Shown in pieces: positions 53,740 through 61,404 of a DNA stretch of 64,000 nt. Numbering within the stretch: position 1 is the first letter of the stretch; each line of letters opens with the position of its first letter. Origin of the DNA: JABSQH01 sp039177505 (GTDB taxonomy: Bacteria > Actinomycetota > Acidimicrobiia > Acidimicrobiales > Ilumatobacteraceae); the NCBI GenBank assembly GCA_039177505.1, contig JBCDFR010000003.1, positions 1 to 64,000 of the forward strand. Reading direction: 5' to 3'. The notes beneath the pieces are model-generated. The model was not told where the DNA came from and made no database searches. It saw nothing but the letters and a program-made list of their open reading frames with translations. A program made the position numbers and the translations under genes.

Positions 53740-55869
53740 GTGGCTCGGATCCTGGCAATGGCGTTGGCGGCGGTCGCTGCGCTCGTCGTCACCCCGAGTA
53801 CACCTGTCGACGCCAACGATGGGCTCCTGCTCCCGGGCGAAGTGCTTCGCGTCCCCGTGCCGGAGGCGTTCGGCGGCAAGACAGTCCTCGGCCAGCTCAC
53901 CGTCGATCGCGTCACCGGGCGAGGGTTCGTCACCGCATATGGCTGCGCCGACGGACCGCCGCGCGACGACGGCGGTGCGCTCGCGCGTTCCGATCTCAAC
54001 TTCAACGGGGCGATCTCACCGGTCGCCTCAAATCGACTGATCGTCGAGGCCGACGACGCAGGCGACATCTGCTTCATCACCCACCGGCCGGCGGCGCTGA
54101 TCGTCGACGTCAACGCGACGTCGTTCGACACGGGCATCACGTCGATTCCCAATCGACGAACAGACACACGCGAGCGAGCCAGCGGCGCACAAACCGTCGC
54201 GGCGGGCGGCGTACTGCGCATCAGGGTGCCGGAAGCGGTCGGCGGCAGGACGGTGATCGGCCAGCTCACGGTCGACCGAGCGACCCAGCGCGGGTTCGTC
54301 GTCGCCTACCCATGCGATGCCGGGCTCCCGCGGACCGCCGACGGTCGGCCAGCGCGTTCCGATCTCAACGTCGACGGAACGATCGGCCCCGTGGCCTCGA
54401 ACCGGCTGATCGTCGCCGCCGACGACGACGGCGACATCTGCGTGTACACCCAACGCGAACTGGCACTGATCGTCGACATCAACGGCGTCACCGACGACGG
54501 CATCGAGTCGTTCGTCAACGCCCGTACCGACACGCGGGCCAATGGCGCCGGCCAACAAATCGTGCCGGCGGGCAATCTGCTGCGCGTCGCCGTTCCGGCA
54601 GCCGAGGGTGGCAAGACGGTGATCGGCCAACTGACCGTCGATCGAGCGAGCGAGCGCGGATTCGTCACCGCGTACGGATGCGACGGCGGACTGCCGCGCA
54701 ACAACGACGGAGAGATCGCCCGTTCGGACCTCAACGTCGACGGCCGCATCGGCCCGGTCGCCTCGAATCGGCTGATCGTCGCCGCCGACGACGACGGCGA
54801 CATCTGCCTCTACACACAACGCGCTGTCGCACTGATCGTCGACGTCAACGCAGTGTCGACCGACACTGCGATCAGCGCGTTCCCCAACCGTCGCACCGAC
54901 ACCCGCGCTGACGATGCCCCGAGCGGACCGGTGATCCCACCCGAAGGCGGCGCCCCGATCTGGCCGACGTACGACCTGATGCCGGCGCTGGTCGGAATTG
55001 CCGCACTTACAGGAGATCCGGCCAACAAGTCGGTGACCGAGCGACCGGCACTGGCGATGAAGATCGACAACTTCGGTCCGGCTCGGCCCCAATGGGGCCT
55101 CGATGCAGCCGACGCGATCTTCGAGTTGAACGCCGAGGGGGTGACCCGGTTTCTGGCCCTGTTCCACACCCGCCTCCCCGATCGGGTCGGTCCTGTGCGA
55201 TCCGCGCGCACCGCCGATCTCGACCTGCTGGCCGCGATGAACCGGCCCGTGTTCGGTTTCTCGGGCGCCAACGCCGGGGTCACGGCGTGGATCGACAGCG
55301 CATCATCGTCGCAGGTACTCAGCGACTTCAGCGCACAGCGCAACCAGTGCTACGAGCGATCCCCGGACCGGCCGGGCCCTCACAACCTGCTGATCGATCC
55401 ACGTTGCGCAGTGTTCGATGCACTCGAGCGAGCAACACCACCTGGAGCAGCGCAACCGATGTGGAGCATCGATGCGACCTGGGTACCACCAGCGGAGGTC
55501 GCAGTCACGCCGACCGCGACCTTCACCGTGCCGATGGACGGGGTGGAGATCGACTGGATCTGGAGCGGCGGACGATATCTGCGCTTCCAGGACGGCGAGC
55601 CGCACCTCGCAGAATCCGGTCAGCACATCGACGCCGACAACGTGGTCGTCATCCGCACCGAGCATCCCCCGTCGATCGTCGACGGCAGGTCACCAAACCC
55701 CCTCAGCGTCGGCACCGGCACCGCCACGGTGCACCGCGACGGCGTCTCGTTCGATGCGACATGGTCACGGGCGACGCCGTACGACCGGTTCTCGTTCTTC
55801 GACACCGCCACGGGCCTGCCGATCCTGCTCGATCGCGGAACCACCTTCGTCCATCTCGCGCGGGCGTAG
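53740..55869 (+). CDS. Secreted DUF3048 protein with three tandem repeats
   Basis: 709 residues from a GTG at 53740 with a signal peptide (ILAMALAAVAALVVTPSTPVDA). Three units of about 113 residues, spaced 122-123 apart, follow (about 32-144, 153-264, 276-388). Each has G-K/R-TV-x-GQLTVDR, RGFV-x-AY, ARSDLN, PVASNRLIV, GDIC and a closing LIVD-x-N. DUF3048 (YerB-like, of unknown function) begins near residue 428: ERPALAMKIDNF, ADAIFELNAEGVTRFLALFH, VGPVRSAR. The three-unit N-terminus on this domain is not an arrangement I recognise. The end lies on the thi promoter. Confidence 0.88.
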   Translation: MARILAMALAAVAALVVTPSTPVDANDGLLLPGEVLRVPVPEAFGGKTVLGQLTVDRVTGRGFVTAYGCADGPPRDDGGALARSDLNFNGAISPVASNRLIVEADDAGDICFITHRPAALIVDVNATSFDTGITSIPNRRTDTRERASGAQTVAAGGVLRIRVPEAVGGRTVIGQLTVDRATQRGFVVAYPCDAGLPRTADGRPARSDLNVDGTIGPVASNRLIVAADDDGDICVYTQRELALIVDINGVTDDGIESFVNARTDTRANGAGQQIVPAGNLLRVAVPAAEGGKTVIGQLTVDRASERGFVTAYGCDGGLPRNNDGEIARSDLNVDGRIGPVASNRLIVAADDDGDICLYTQRAVALIVDVNAVSTDTAISAFPNRRTDTRADDAPSGPVIPPEGGAPIWPTYDLMPALVGIAALTGDPANKSVTERPALAMKIDNFGPARPQWGLDAADAIFELNAEGVTRFLALFHTRLPDRVGPVRSARTADLDLLAAMNRPVFGFSGANAGVTAWIDSASSSQVLSDFSAQRNQCYERSPDRPGPHNLLIDPRCAVFDALERATPPGAAQPMWSIDATWVPPAEVAVTPTATFTVPMDGVEIDWIWSGGRYLRFQDGEPHLAESGQHIDADNVVVIRTEHPPSIVDGRSPNPLSVGTGTATVHRDGVSFDATWSRATPYDRFSFFDTATGLPILLDRGTTFVHLARA
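53833..54903 (+). repeat. Triplicated coding repeat (about 370 bp units)
   Basis: Three copies (about 53833-54171, 54196-54531, 54565-54903) inside the DUF3048 gene. Copies 2 and 3 are clearly closer to each other than to copy 1, which suggests a recent second duplication. Confidence 0.8.
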
Positions 55870-55876
55870 CTACAAT
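55846..55876 (+). promoter_or_regulatory. Promoter of the thiamine operon
   Basis: TACAAT at 55871-55876 is a good -10, lying just after the DUF3048 stop. The -35 is weak (TTCGTC at 55846-55851, 19 bases away). Transcription should start near 55883, immediately upstream of the TPP riboswitch. Confidence 0.5.
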
Positions 55877-55885
55877 CTGAGCAAC

Positions 55886-55972
55886 CCAGGGGAGCTCGTC
55901 GGATCGGCGGGCTGAGAGGGCGGACGCCTCCGCCGACCCGTGAACCTGATCCGGGTAATGCCGGCGGAGGAA
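55886..55972 (+). ncRNA. TPP riboswitch (THI element)
   Basis: The conserved parts are in order: GGGGAGC (55889-55895), CTGAGAGG (55912-55919), an extra P3 hairpin GGCGGA-CGCC-TCCGCC (55919-55934), GACCC, GAACCTGATCC, and the CCGG-GTAATG-CCGG arm (55951-55964) ending GCGGAGGAAGC. The 3' strand contains GGAGG (55966-55970), five bases before the thiN ATG at 55976, so TPP binding would hide the ribosome-binding site and repress translation. It controls the operon thiN-thiB-thiP-thiQ. Confidence 0.93.
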
Positions 55973-55975
55973 GCA

Positions 55976-56713
55976 ATGAACGAATCGATCGTCATCATTA
56001 CCGGGTCGGCGCCACTCGCGCCCGATGCGGTGGATGCGATCCCCGACGACGCGATCCTGCTTGCGGTCGACGGCGGGCTCGACCACGCGCTCGCCGCGGG
56101 ACTGCAACCCTCCGGTCTGATCGGCGACCTCGACTCGATCACCGAGCAGGGACTGGTGTGGGCGGCGCGCAATGCGACCATCGATCGGCACCCGGCAGAC
56201 AAGGACGAGACCGATACCGAGCTGGCATTGGCGTTCGCCGTGGCGATGACACCAGACCGGTTGATGCTGGTCGGCGGCGGCGAGCGCCTCGACCACACGA
56301 TCGCCGCGCTCGGCGCGCTCGGCGCGCCAGCGTTGACGAGTATCCCGAGCATCGAGGCGTGGTGGGGAGACCAGCACGTGCAGGTCATCCACGGTCCTGG
56401 TGCGGCTTCACTCAACGTCGTCCCTGGCTCCACGCTGTCGCTGTTGGCACTGCATGGCGCATGCCGAGCAGTGGCCATCTCCGGCGTTCGTTGGCCGCTC
56501 GACGATGTCGCGCTGGCACCTGTTGTCGGCTATGGCGTCAGCAACGAGGTCGGCGATGACGGCCTGGTCGACGTCCAGCTGTCCGAGGGTGTGTTGACGG
56601 TGTTCGACCGCCCGCGATCTCCGACCGGCACACCGACCCCGACTGCGACTTCGACCCCGACTGCGACTTCGACCCCGACCAGTTCACACAACAGCACGGA
56701 GACCACGACATGA
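55976..56713 (+). CDS. thiN: Thiamine pyrophosphokinase
   Basis: 245 residues from the ATG at 55976, with the ribosome-binding site inside the riboswitch. Makes TPP from thiamine and ATP in one step. Motifs of the family: LLAVDGGLDHAL, LIGDLDSI, HPADKDETDTELAL and GGGERLDHT. The last about 30 residues form a Pro/Thr/Ser-rich tail (PTATSTPTATST), encoded by an 18-bp repeat and not part of the enzyme. The stop overlaps the thiB start (ATGA). Confidence 0.93.
   Translation: MNESIVIITGSAPLAPDAVDAIPDDAILLAVDGGLDHALAAGLQPSGLIGDLDSITEQGLVWAARNATIDRHPADKDETDTELALAFAVAMTPDRLMLVGGGERLDHTIAALGALGAPALTSIPSIEAWWGDQHVQVIHGPGAASLNVVPGSTLSLLALHGACRAVAISGVRWPLDDVALAPVVGYGVSNEVGDDGLVDVQLSEGVLTVFDRPRSPTGTPTPTATSTPTATSTPTSSHNSTETTT
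56637..56679 (+). repeat. 18-bp tandem repeat in the thiN 3' end
   Basis: CCCCGACTGCGACTTCGA is repeated exactly twice (56637-56654, 56655-56672) plus a 7-base partial copy. It encodes the PTATST tail of ThiN, 30-70 bases before the thiB start. Confidence 0.85.
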
Positions 56714-57855
56714 GCATCGTCCGATTCATTGCCGCCGTTGCGGCGACCGCACTGATCGCTGCCAGCTGTAGCGACGACGACAGCGACACGACGACTGAGG
56801 CCGACGACTCGTCGACAGCGTCGACCGACGTCGCGTCGACGGATACGCCGACGACCGAATCGACCGCCGAATCGTCGACGGACGCGACGACGATCACGTT
56901 GGTCACCTATGACTCGTTCCCCACTGCAGACACGAGCCTCAACGACGCGCTGGCCACGTTCACCGCCGACACCGGGATCGACGTCGAGATCCTCGTCGCC
57001 GGCGACACCGGCACGATGGTCTCGAAGGCGGCGCTCACGGCCGGCAACCCCGAAGGCGACGTGATGTGGGGCGTCGACAACACGTTCCTCTCGCGGGCAC
57101 TCGATGCCGGGATCTTTGAGCCGTACTCGACATCGGTCGAGCTCCCTGCCGAACTCGTCGACCTGGCGCCTGACGGTGAGGTCACCCCGGTCGACTTCGG
57201 CGACGTATGCATCAACTACGACATCGGTTGGTTCGCCGACAACGATCTCGAACCACCGTCGTCGCTCGACGACCTCACCGACCCGGCCTACGCGGATCTC
57301 CTCGTCGTGCAAAACCCGGCAACGAGTTCACCCGGGTTCGCGTTCTTCCTGGCCACCGTCGACGAGTACGGGGAGGACGGTTGGAGCGACTATTGGACCG
57401 CTCTGAGCGACAACGGAGTTGCCGTCGTCGACGGATGGACTGACGCGTACTACGGCGACTTCACGTGGGCCGGCGGTGGTGACCGCCCGATCGTCGTGTC
57501 GTACGGCTCGAGCCCGCCGGCCGAGGTGCTCTTTGCCGATCCGCCAGTCGACACCGCCCCGACCGGTGTCGTCGAGAGCACCTGCTTTCGCCAAGTCGAG
57601 TTCGTCGGTGTGCTCGCCGGCACCGACGCGCCCGACGAAGCGCAGGCGTTGGTCGACTTCCTCGTGAGCGACACCTTCCAGTCCGAGCTCGCCCTCAACC
57701 TCTTCGTCTATCCCGCTGCTCCGACGGTCGACCTGCCCCAAGAATTCGTCGACTACGCCGTCGTTGCCGAAAGTCCGCGCTCGGTCGACCCAACGACCAT
57801 CGAGGCGAACCGCGAGGAGTGGATCGACGAATGGACCGCTCTGGTGCTCGGGTGA
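56710..57855 (+). CDS. thiB: Thiamine ABC transporter substrate-binding lipoprotein ThiB
   Basis: 381 residues. Lipoprotein signal with Cys20 (LIAASC), then a Ser/Thr/Asp-rich linker of about 40 residues and a ThiB/TbpA-like binding domain: ITLVTYDSFP, PEGDVMWGVDNTFLSRAL, INYDIGWF and SSPGFAFFLATVDEYG. The binding protein captures thiamine or its phosphates outside the cell. Riboswitch control, position before ThiP/ThiQ and four-base overlaps on both sides support the role. Confidence 0.93.
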   Translation: MSIVRFIAAVAATALIAASCSDDDSDTTTEADDSSTASTDVASTDTPTTESTAESSTDATTITLVTYDSFPTADTSLNDALATFTADTGIDVEILVAGDTGTMVSKAALTAGNPEGDVMWGVDNTFLSRALDAGIFEPYSTSVELPAELVDLAPDGEVTPVDFGDVCINYDIGWFADNDLEPPSSLDDLTDPAYADLLVVQNPATSSPGFAFFLATVDEYGEDGWSDYWTALSDNGVAVVDGWTDAYYGDFTWAGGGDRPIVVSYGSSPPAEVLFADPPVDTAPTGVVESTCFRQVEFVGVLAGTDAPDEAQALVDFLVSDTFQSELALNLFVYPAAPTVDLPQEFVDYAVVAESPRSVDPTTIEANREEWIDEWTALVLG

Positions 57856-59444
57856 ACCGTCCGCCGGCGTGGTTGATCGCAGCGCTCGCGGCGCTCCCGG
57901 TCGCTGCGCTGGCGCTGTTCTATCTCTGGCCGCTGGGCACGCTGTTCACCGAGACGTTGGGGGCCGGCGCGGTCGCCGACACGCTGCGCCGAGACACGAC
58001 TCGTGAGGTCCTGTGGTTCACCTTTTGGCAGGCGGTGGCGTCGACGGGCGCGACGCTCGCCGTCGGGTTGATTCCTGCGTGGCTCGTCGCCCGCTACGAG
58101 TTCCGCGGGCGAGGATCGTTGCTCGGGGCGTTGACCGCCGTGTTCGTGCTGCCGACGGTGGTGGTCGGCAGTGCGGTGCTCGCCGTGTTGCCGGCTTCGA
58201 TCGAGCGCAGCACGTGGGCGATCATCATCGCCCACGTGCTGTTCAACATCGCTGTGGTCGTCCGGCTGGTCGGCGCGCTGTGGGAGCGCCTGCCGACAGA
58301 TCTGTCCGCCGCTGCCGCAACCTTGGGTGCCGGCCCGCTGGACACGATGCGCCACGTCACGCTCCCGCTGTTGCGACCGGCGTTGCTGGCCACTGCCAGT
58401 GCGGTGTTCGTCCTCACGTTCACCTCGTTCGGCGTGATCCGCGTCGTCGGCGCCCCCGGCACTCGAACGATCGAGGTCGAGGTGTGGCGCCGGGCGACGC
58501 AGCTCGGCGACATTCCCGGCGCCTCAGTGCTGACGATCGTGCAGCTCCTCGTGCTGGGTCTCGTGCTCGCCGCGACAGGGCTCTTGCAGCGGCGGTGGAC
58601 CGCCGCGCTTGACCTTGCGCCGACGCGCCGACGCCGCTCGCGTACCCGTCGCGAGCAGACGGTGGTGACCACTGTCGGCTTGGCCACCGCCGCCGTCCTC
58701 GTCGTTCCCCTCGCGGCGATGGTCGTCGCCTCGTTCTCATCGCCCACCGGATGGACCACCGCCGGATGGACCAATCTGGACGGCGGCGAGATCCGCCCCG
58801 GCCTACGGGTCGGCATCGACCCGGTTGCGGCAGTCACCACATCGGTGCGCTTTGCCGCTTGGGCCGCGTTGTTCGCCGTACTGATCGGCGGTCTCGCGTC
58901 GCTGGCCATCACCGCCGCCCAACGAGCGGGACGCCTCCTCGACATCGGTCTGACACTGCCGATCGCCACCTCTGCGGTCACGATCGGACTCGGCCTGCTG
59001 ATCACGTTTGACACCCCGCCCGTCGACTGGCGCGCCGAGTGGTGGCTGGTCCCGGTCGGTCAGGCCCTCGTTGCGGTTCCGTTCGTCGTGCGCACGATCG
59101 TGCCGACGCTGCGGGCACTCGACCCGCAGCTACTCGCCGCTGCCGGCACCCTCGGTGCGAACCCGAGCCGCGCATGGCGCGAGGTCGTCCTTCCGATGGC
59201 CTGGCGTCCACTTCTCGCGGGCGCCGGCATCGCTGTCGCGATCTCACTTGGCGAGTTCGGTGCCACCAGCGTGCTATCGCGTAGCGGCGATGAAACGTTG
59301 CCGATCGCGATCGAGCGCCTGCTCGGGCGGACCGGCGCAACACTGCAGGCGCAGGGCTACGCGTTGGCAACGATCCTCGCGCTCGTCACCGGTCTACTGA
59401 TGATCGTCGCCGAACGCGGCGCCGGGCGAACCATCGACGGATGA
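57852..59444 (+). CDS. thiP: Thiamine ABC transporter permease ThiP
   Basis: 530 residues from the GTG at 57852 (GTGA overlap with the thiB stop). Two ABC permease halves of about six helices each, separated by a basic loop near 255-270 (APTRRRRSRTRRE). The EAA-like loops are in ATLGAGPLDTMRHVTLPLL and AGTLGANPSRAWREVVLPM. The fused double-permease form is the norm for ThiP. Works with ThiB and ThiQ to import thiamine. Confidence 0.93.
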   Translation: MNRPPAWLIAALAALPVAALALFYLWPLGTLFTETLGAGAVADTLRRDTTREVLWFTFWQAVASTGATLAVGLIPAWLVARYEFRGRGSLLGALTAVFVLPTVVVGSAVLAVLPASIERSTWAIIIAHVLFNIAVVVRLVGALWERLPTDLSAAAATLGAGPLDTMRHVTLPLLRPALLATASAVFVLTFTSFGVIRVVGAPGTRTIEVEVWRRATQLGDIPGASVLTIVQLLVLGLVLAATGLLQRRWTAALDLAPTRRRRSRTRREQTVVTTVGLATAAVLVVPLAAMVVASFSSPTGWTTAGWTNLDGGEIRPGLRVGIDPVAAVTTSVRFAAWAALFAVLIGGLASLAITAAQRAGRLLDIGLTLPIATSAVTIGLGLLITFDTPPVDWRAEWWLVPVGQALVAVPFVVRTIVPTLRALDPQLLAAAGTLGANPSRAWREVVLPMAWRPLLAGAGIAVAISLGEFGATSVLSRSGDETLPIAIERLLGRTGATLQAQGYALATILALVTGLLMIVAERGAGRTIDG

Positions 59445-60130
59445 GTGCTCGCGCCCACTCGATGCATGCGGCCGACATCGTCGTGCGCTTCGCAGACACC
59501 ACCGTGCTCGATCGCGTGACGTTGCGGATCGACGCAGGAGCGGTCGTCGCGCTCGTCGGCCGTTCGGGAAGCGGCAAGAGCACGTTGCTCCGAGTGATCG
59601 CCGGCATCATTGCTGCCGATGCTGGCCGCGTGGCGATCGACGACGTCGACGTCACCGAGCTTCCGACGCATCGACGCGGCGTGGGGATGGTGTTCCAGGA
59701 CAACCAGTTGTTCCCTCACCGCAGCGTGGTCGACAACGCCGCGTTCGCGCTGCAGATGCGCGGCGTCCCCAAACGGGATCGGCGAACGATTGCCGAGCAG
59801 TGGCTGGAGCGCGTCGGCCTGGGCGGACTTGGCGACCGTCGAGTGCAGGGATTGTCGGGGGGCGAGGCCAAGCGCGTCGCGTTGGCCCGCACACTCGCCG
59901 CTGAGCCCAAGGTGCTGTTACTCGACGAACCACTCAGCGGGCTCGATCGCGATCTGCACGATCGCTTGGCGGCCGATCTTGCCGAGCTCCTACGCGACAC
60001 GTCGACGACGGCACTGCTCGTGACCCACGACCACAGCGAGGCGGCGATAATCGCCGATCGCACCGTGGCCCTGGCCGATCTCCAAGCGACACGTGGATCG
60101 GGCGAGGGCCGAAATTCGGCGCAAAATTAA
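59441..60130 (+). CDS. thiQ: Thiamine ABC transporter ATPase ThiQ
   Basis: 229 residues. Walker A GRSGSGKST (40-48), signature LSGGEAKR (138-145, with Glu in place of the usual Gln), Walker B VLLLDEP and the switch histidine in LVTHDHSEA. The short ATP-binding protein fits ThiQ. The ATG overlaps the thiP stop by four bases. It is the last gene of the operon; an AT-rich palindrome follows at once. Confidence 0.93.
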   Translation: MSARAHSMHAADIVVRFADTTVLDRVTLRIDAGAVVALVGRSGSGKSTLLRVIAGIIAADAGRVAIDDVDVTELPTHRRGVGMVFQDNQLFPHRSVVDNAAFALQMRGVPKRDRRTIAEQWLERVGLGGLGDRRVQGLSGGEAKRVALARTLAAEPKVLLLDEPLSGLDRDLHDRLAADLAELLRDTSTTALLVTHDHSEAAIIADRTVALADLQATRGSGEGRNSAQN

Positions 60131-60132
60131 TA

Positions 60133-60149
60133 CTAGACTTATAGTCTAG
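60133..60149. terminator. AT-rich palindrome CTAGACT-TAT-AGTCTAG
   Basis: Perfect seven-base arms with a three-base centre, three bases after the thiQ stop, with A-rich sequence on the left and CTTTT on the right. It could act as a weak intrinsic terminator in both directions or as a dimeric repressor site for the next gene. The low-GC stretch stands out from the surroundings. Confidence 0.45.
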
Positions 60150-60202
60150 CTTTTCGGTGCAGTTCAGGTTGTTCAAAACCGCTCGTCCGTACGGTCGAAC
60201 GC

Positions 60203-61030
60203 ATGAAACATTCAACAACAGCACTACTCATCGGCGTCGGCATCGTCGCCCTATCAGCATGTGGAGGCGGGACGAGCATCGGCCCAGCCTCGGAGGGAGC
60301 CTCAGGCGTCGATGACGCCGACGGCACCGAGATCGTCGTGACCGAAGAAACGGTCGTGAGCGACGCTTCCGACGCAATCGTCACCAGCGACTCGGTCGTC
60401 ACCGGCGATTCGAGCGATACCAACTCTGACACGGTCGTGAGCGACACAAACTCCGACGCAGCCGTGAGCGACGGGACCTCCGGCGCAGTCGACACCGGGT
60501 CGACTGGGTCAAATGGGTCGGCGTCGTTGACGTCGGCGTCTGGCACGGTCATCGCCGCTCCGATCGGTACCGCCGGGTCGGCCGAGTTCATCGTCGACGG
60601 CCGCACGGTGTCGGTCGGAACGATGGACCTCGACGGCGGATGGACCGAAACGAAGCGATCGGTCAGCGACGACGTGGACATCGACCTGTTGTCCTCCAAC
60701 AACACCAAGATCGACATCGACGCCGACCTCGGGTCGTCGGGCACCATCTTCGAACTCGACGTCGACACGGATTGGGCGCTCAACGCGGGCACCTACCTCG
60801 AGCCGACGATCGCCGGCGATGTCTACGTGACATACGACGGCTCGCAGCTGACGTTCGAGTCGGCGAACCTGAACGATGGCTGGGTGATTTCCAGCCAGGG
60901 CGGTAGTGGCACCAACATCGTCATGACGATCACTGACCAGTCGACGAACGACACCGTGCGCATCACGGGAAAGATCGACTCCAGCAAGATCGAAATTGAC
61001 AACCGCACCCGGGTTGCGCTCAACAACTAA
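60203..61030 (+). CDS. Hypothetical lipoprotein
   Basis: 275 residues. Classic lipobox VALSAC (Cys20), then about 95 residues very rich in Asp, Ser, Thr and Val with repeated VVSD/TNSD words, then a folded region (about 115-275) with beta-type alternation: SAEFIVDGRTVSVGTMDLDGGW, VTYDGSQLTFESANLNDGWVI. It is probably a surface-exposed lipoprotein with a flexible stalk. No family is recognised. It starts 72 bases after thiQ beyond the palindrome, so it may be a separate unit; any link to thiamine is unproven. Confidence 0.8.
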   Translation: MKHSTTALLIGVGIVALSACGGGTSIGPASEGASGVDDADGTEIVVTEETVVSDASDAIVTSDSVVTGDSSDTNSDTVVSDTNSDAAVSDGTSGAVDTGSTGSNGSASLTSASGTVIAAPIGTAGSAEFIVDGRTVSVGTMDLDGGWTETKRSVSDDVDIDLLSSNNTKIDIDADLGSSGTIFELDVDTDWALNAGTYLEPTIAGDVYVTYDGSQLTFESANLNDGWVISSQGGSGTNIVMTITDQSTNDTVRITGKIDSSKIEIDNRTRVALNN

Positions 61031-61053
61031 CTCAACAGCTAATGGGAGCACAC

Positions 61054-61085
61054 GAACCGCTCGGCGGACTTCCGCCGAGCGGTTC
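61054..61085. terminator. Strong 15-bp perfect hairpin
   Basis: GAACCGCTCGGCGGA-CT-TCCGCCGAGCGGTTC, a perfect 15-base stem, 23 bases after the lipoprotein stop. There is no T-tract, as is common for actinobacterial terminators. Confidence 0.7.
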
Positions 61086-61140
61086 TGCGCGCCCATGTCG
61101 ATGTGTCCGAAGCCGCGATCGCCAATTCTGGAGATGCCCA

Positions 61141-61404
61141 TTGTCCACCTCGGCCCATGCCACCCACCTCCGCGAGCGTGCCGACGACCTGCGCCGCTTC
61201 GCCGAGCAGCTCGAGCACACGCCCGCTGCCGATGTCGATCGGTTGGCCGGCGACGACACATGGCGCGGCCGCCGGCCCGCGCTGTGCAGATTCGTCCTCC
61301 GCATCAATCTCGCTCAACTGCACGCAGCAGCCGACGACCTGCGATGGAAGGCGGCCCTCCTCGAACAGCAGGCCGACCAGCTCGATGCGGCCCTTGGCTC
61401 GTGA
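61141..61404 (+). CDS. WXG100-like small helical protein
   Basis: 87 residues from the TTG at 61141, supported by GGAG seven bases upstream. Two amphipathic helices (about 5-26 and 55-83) flank a turn with W41-R-G43, a WxG motif near the middle, as in ESX/type VII substrates. No clear C-terminal Y-x-x-x-D/E is seen. The stop overlaps the start of the large downstream gene (TGATG), a typical toxin-and-partner or substrate-pair arrangement. No ESX secretion components are in the window. The assignment rests on size, helix pattern and motif only. Confidence 0.6.
   Translation: MSTSAHATHLRERADDLRRFAEQLEHTPAADVDRLAGDDTWRGRRPALCRFVLRINLAQLHAAADDLRWKAALLEQQADQLDAALGS

Noticed and set aside
53833..54903. 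Regular repeats considered as a CRISPR array
   Set aside because: Units are about 370 bases, in frame, and encode a protein domain; there are no short repeats with unique spacers.
53421..54911. A 496-residue plus-strand frame, Arg-rich
   Set aside because: It is an alternate frame of the triplicated DUF3048 gene; its periodicity only mirrors the coding repeats.
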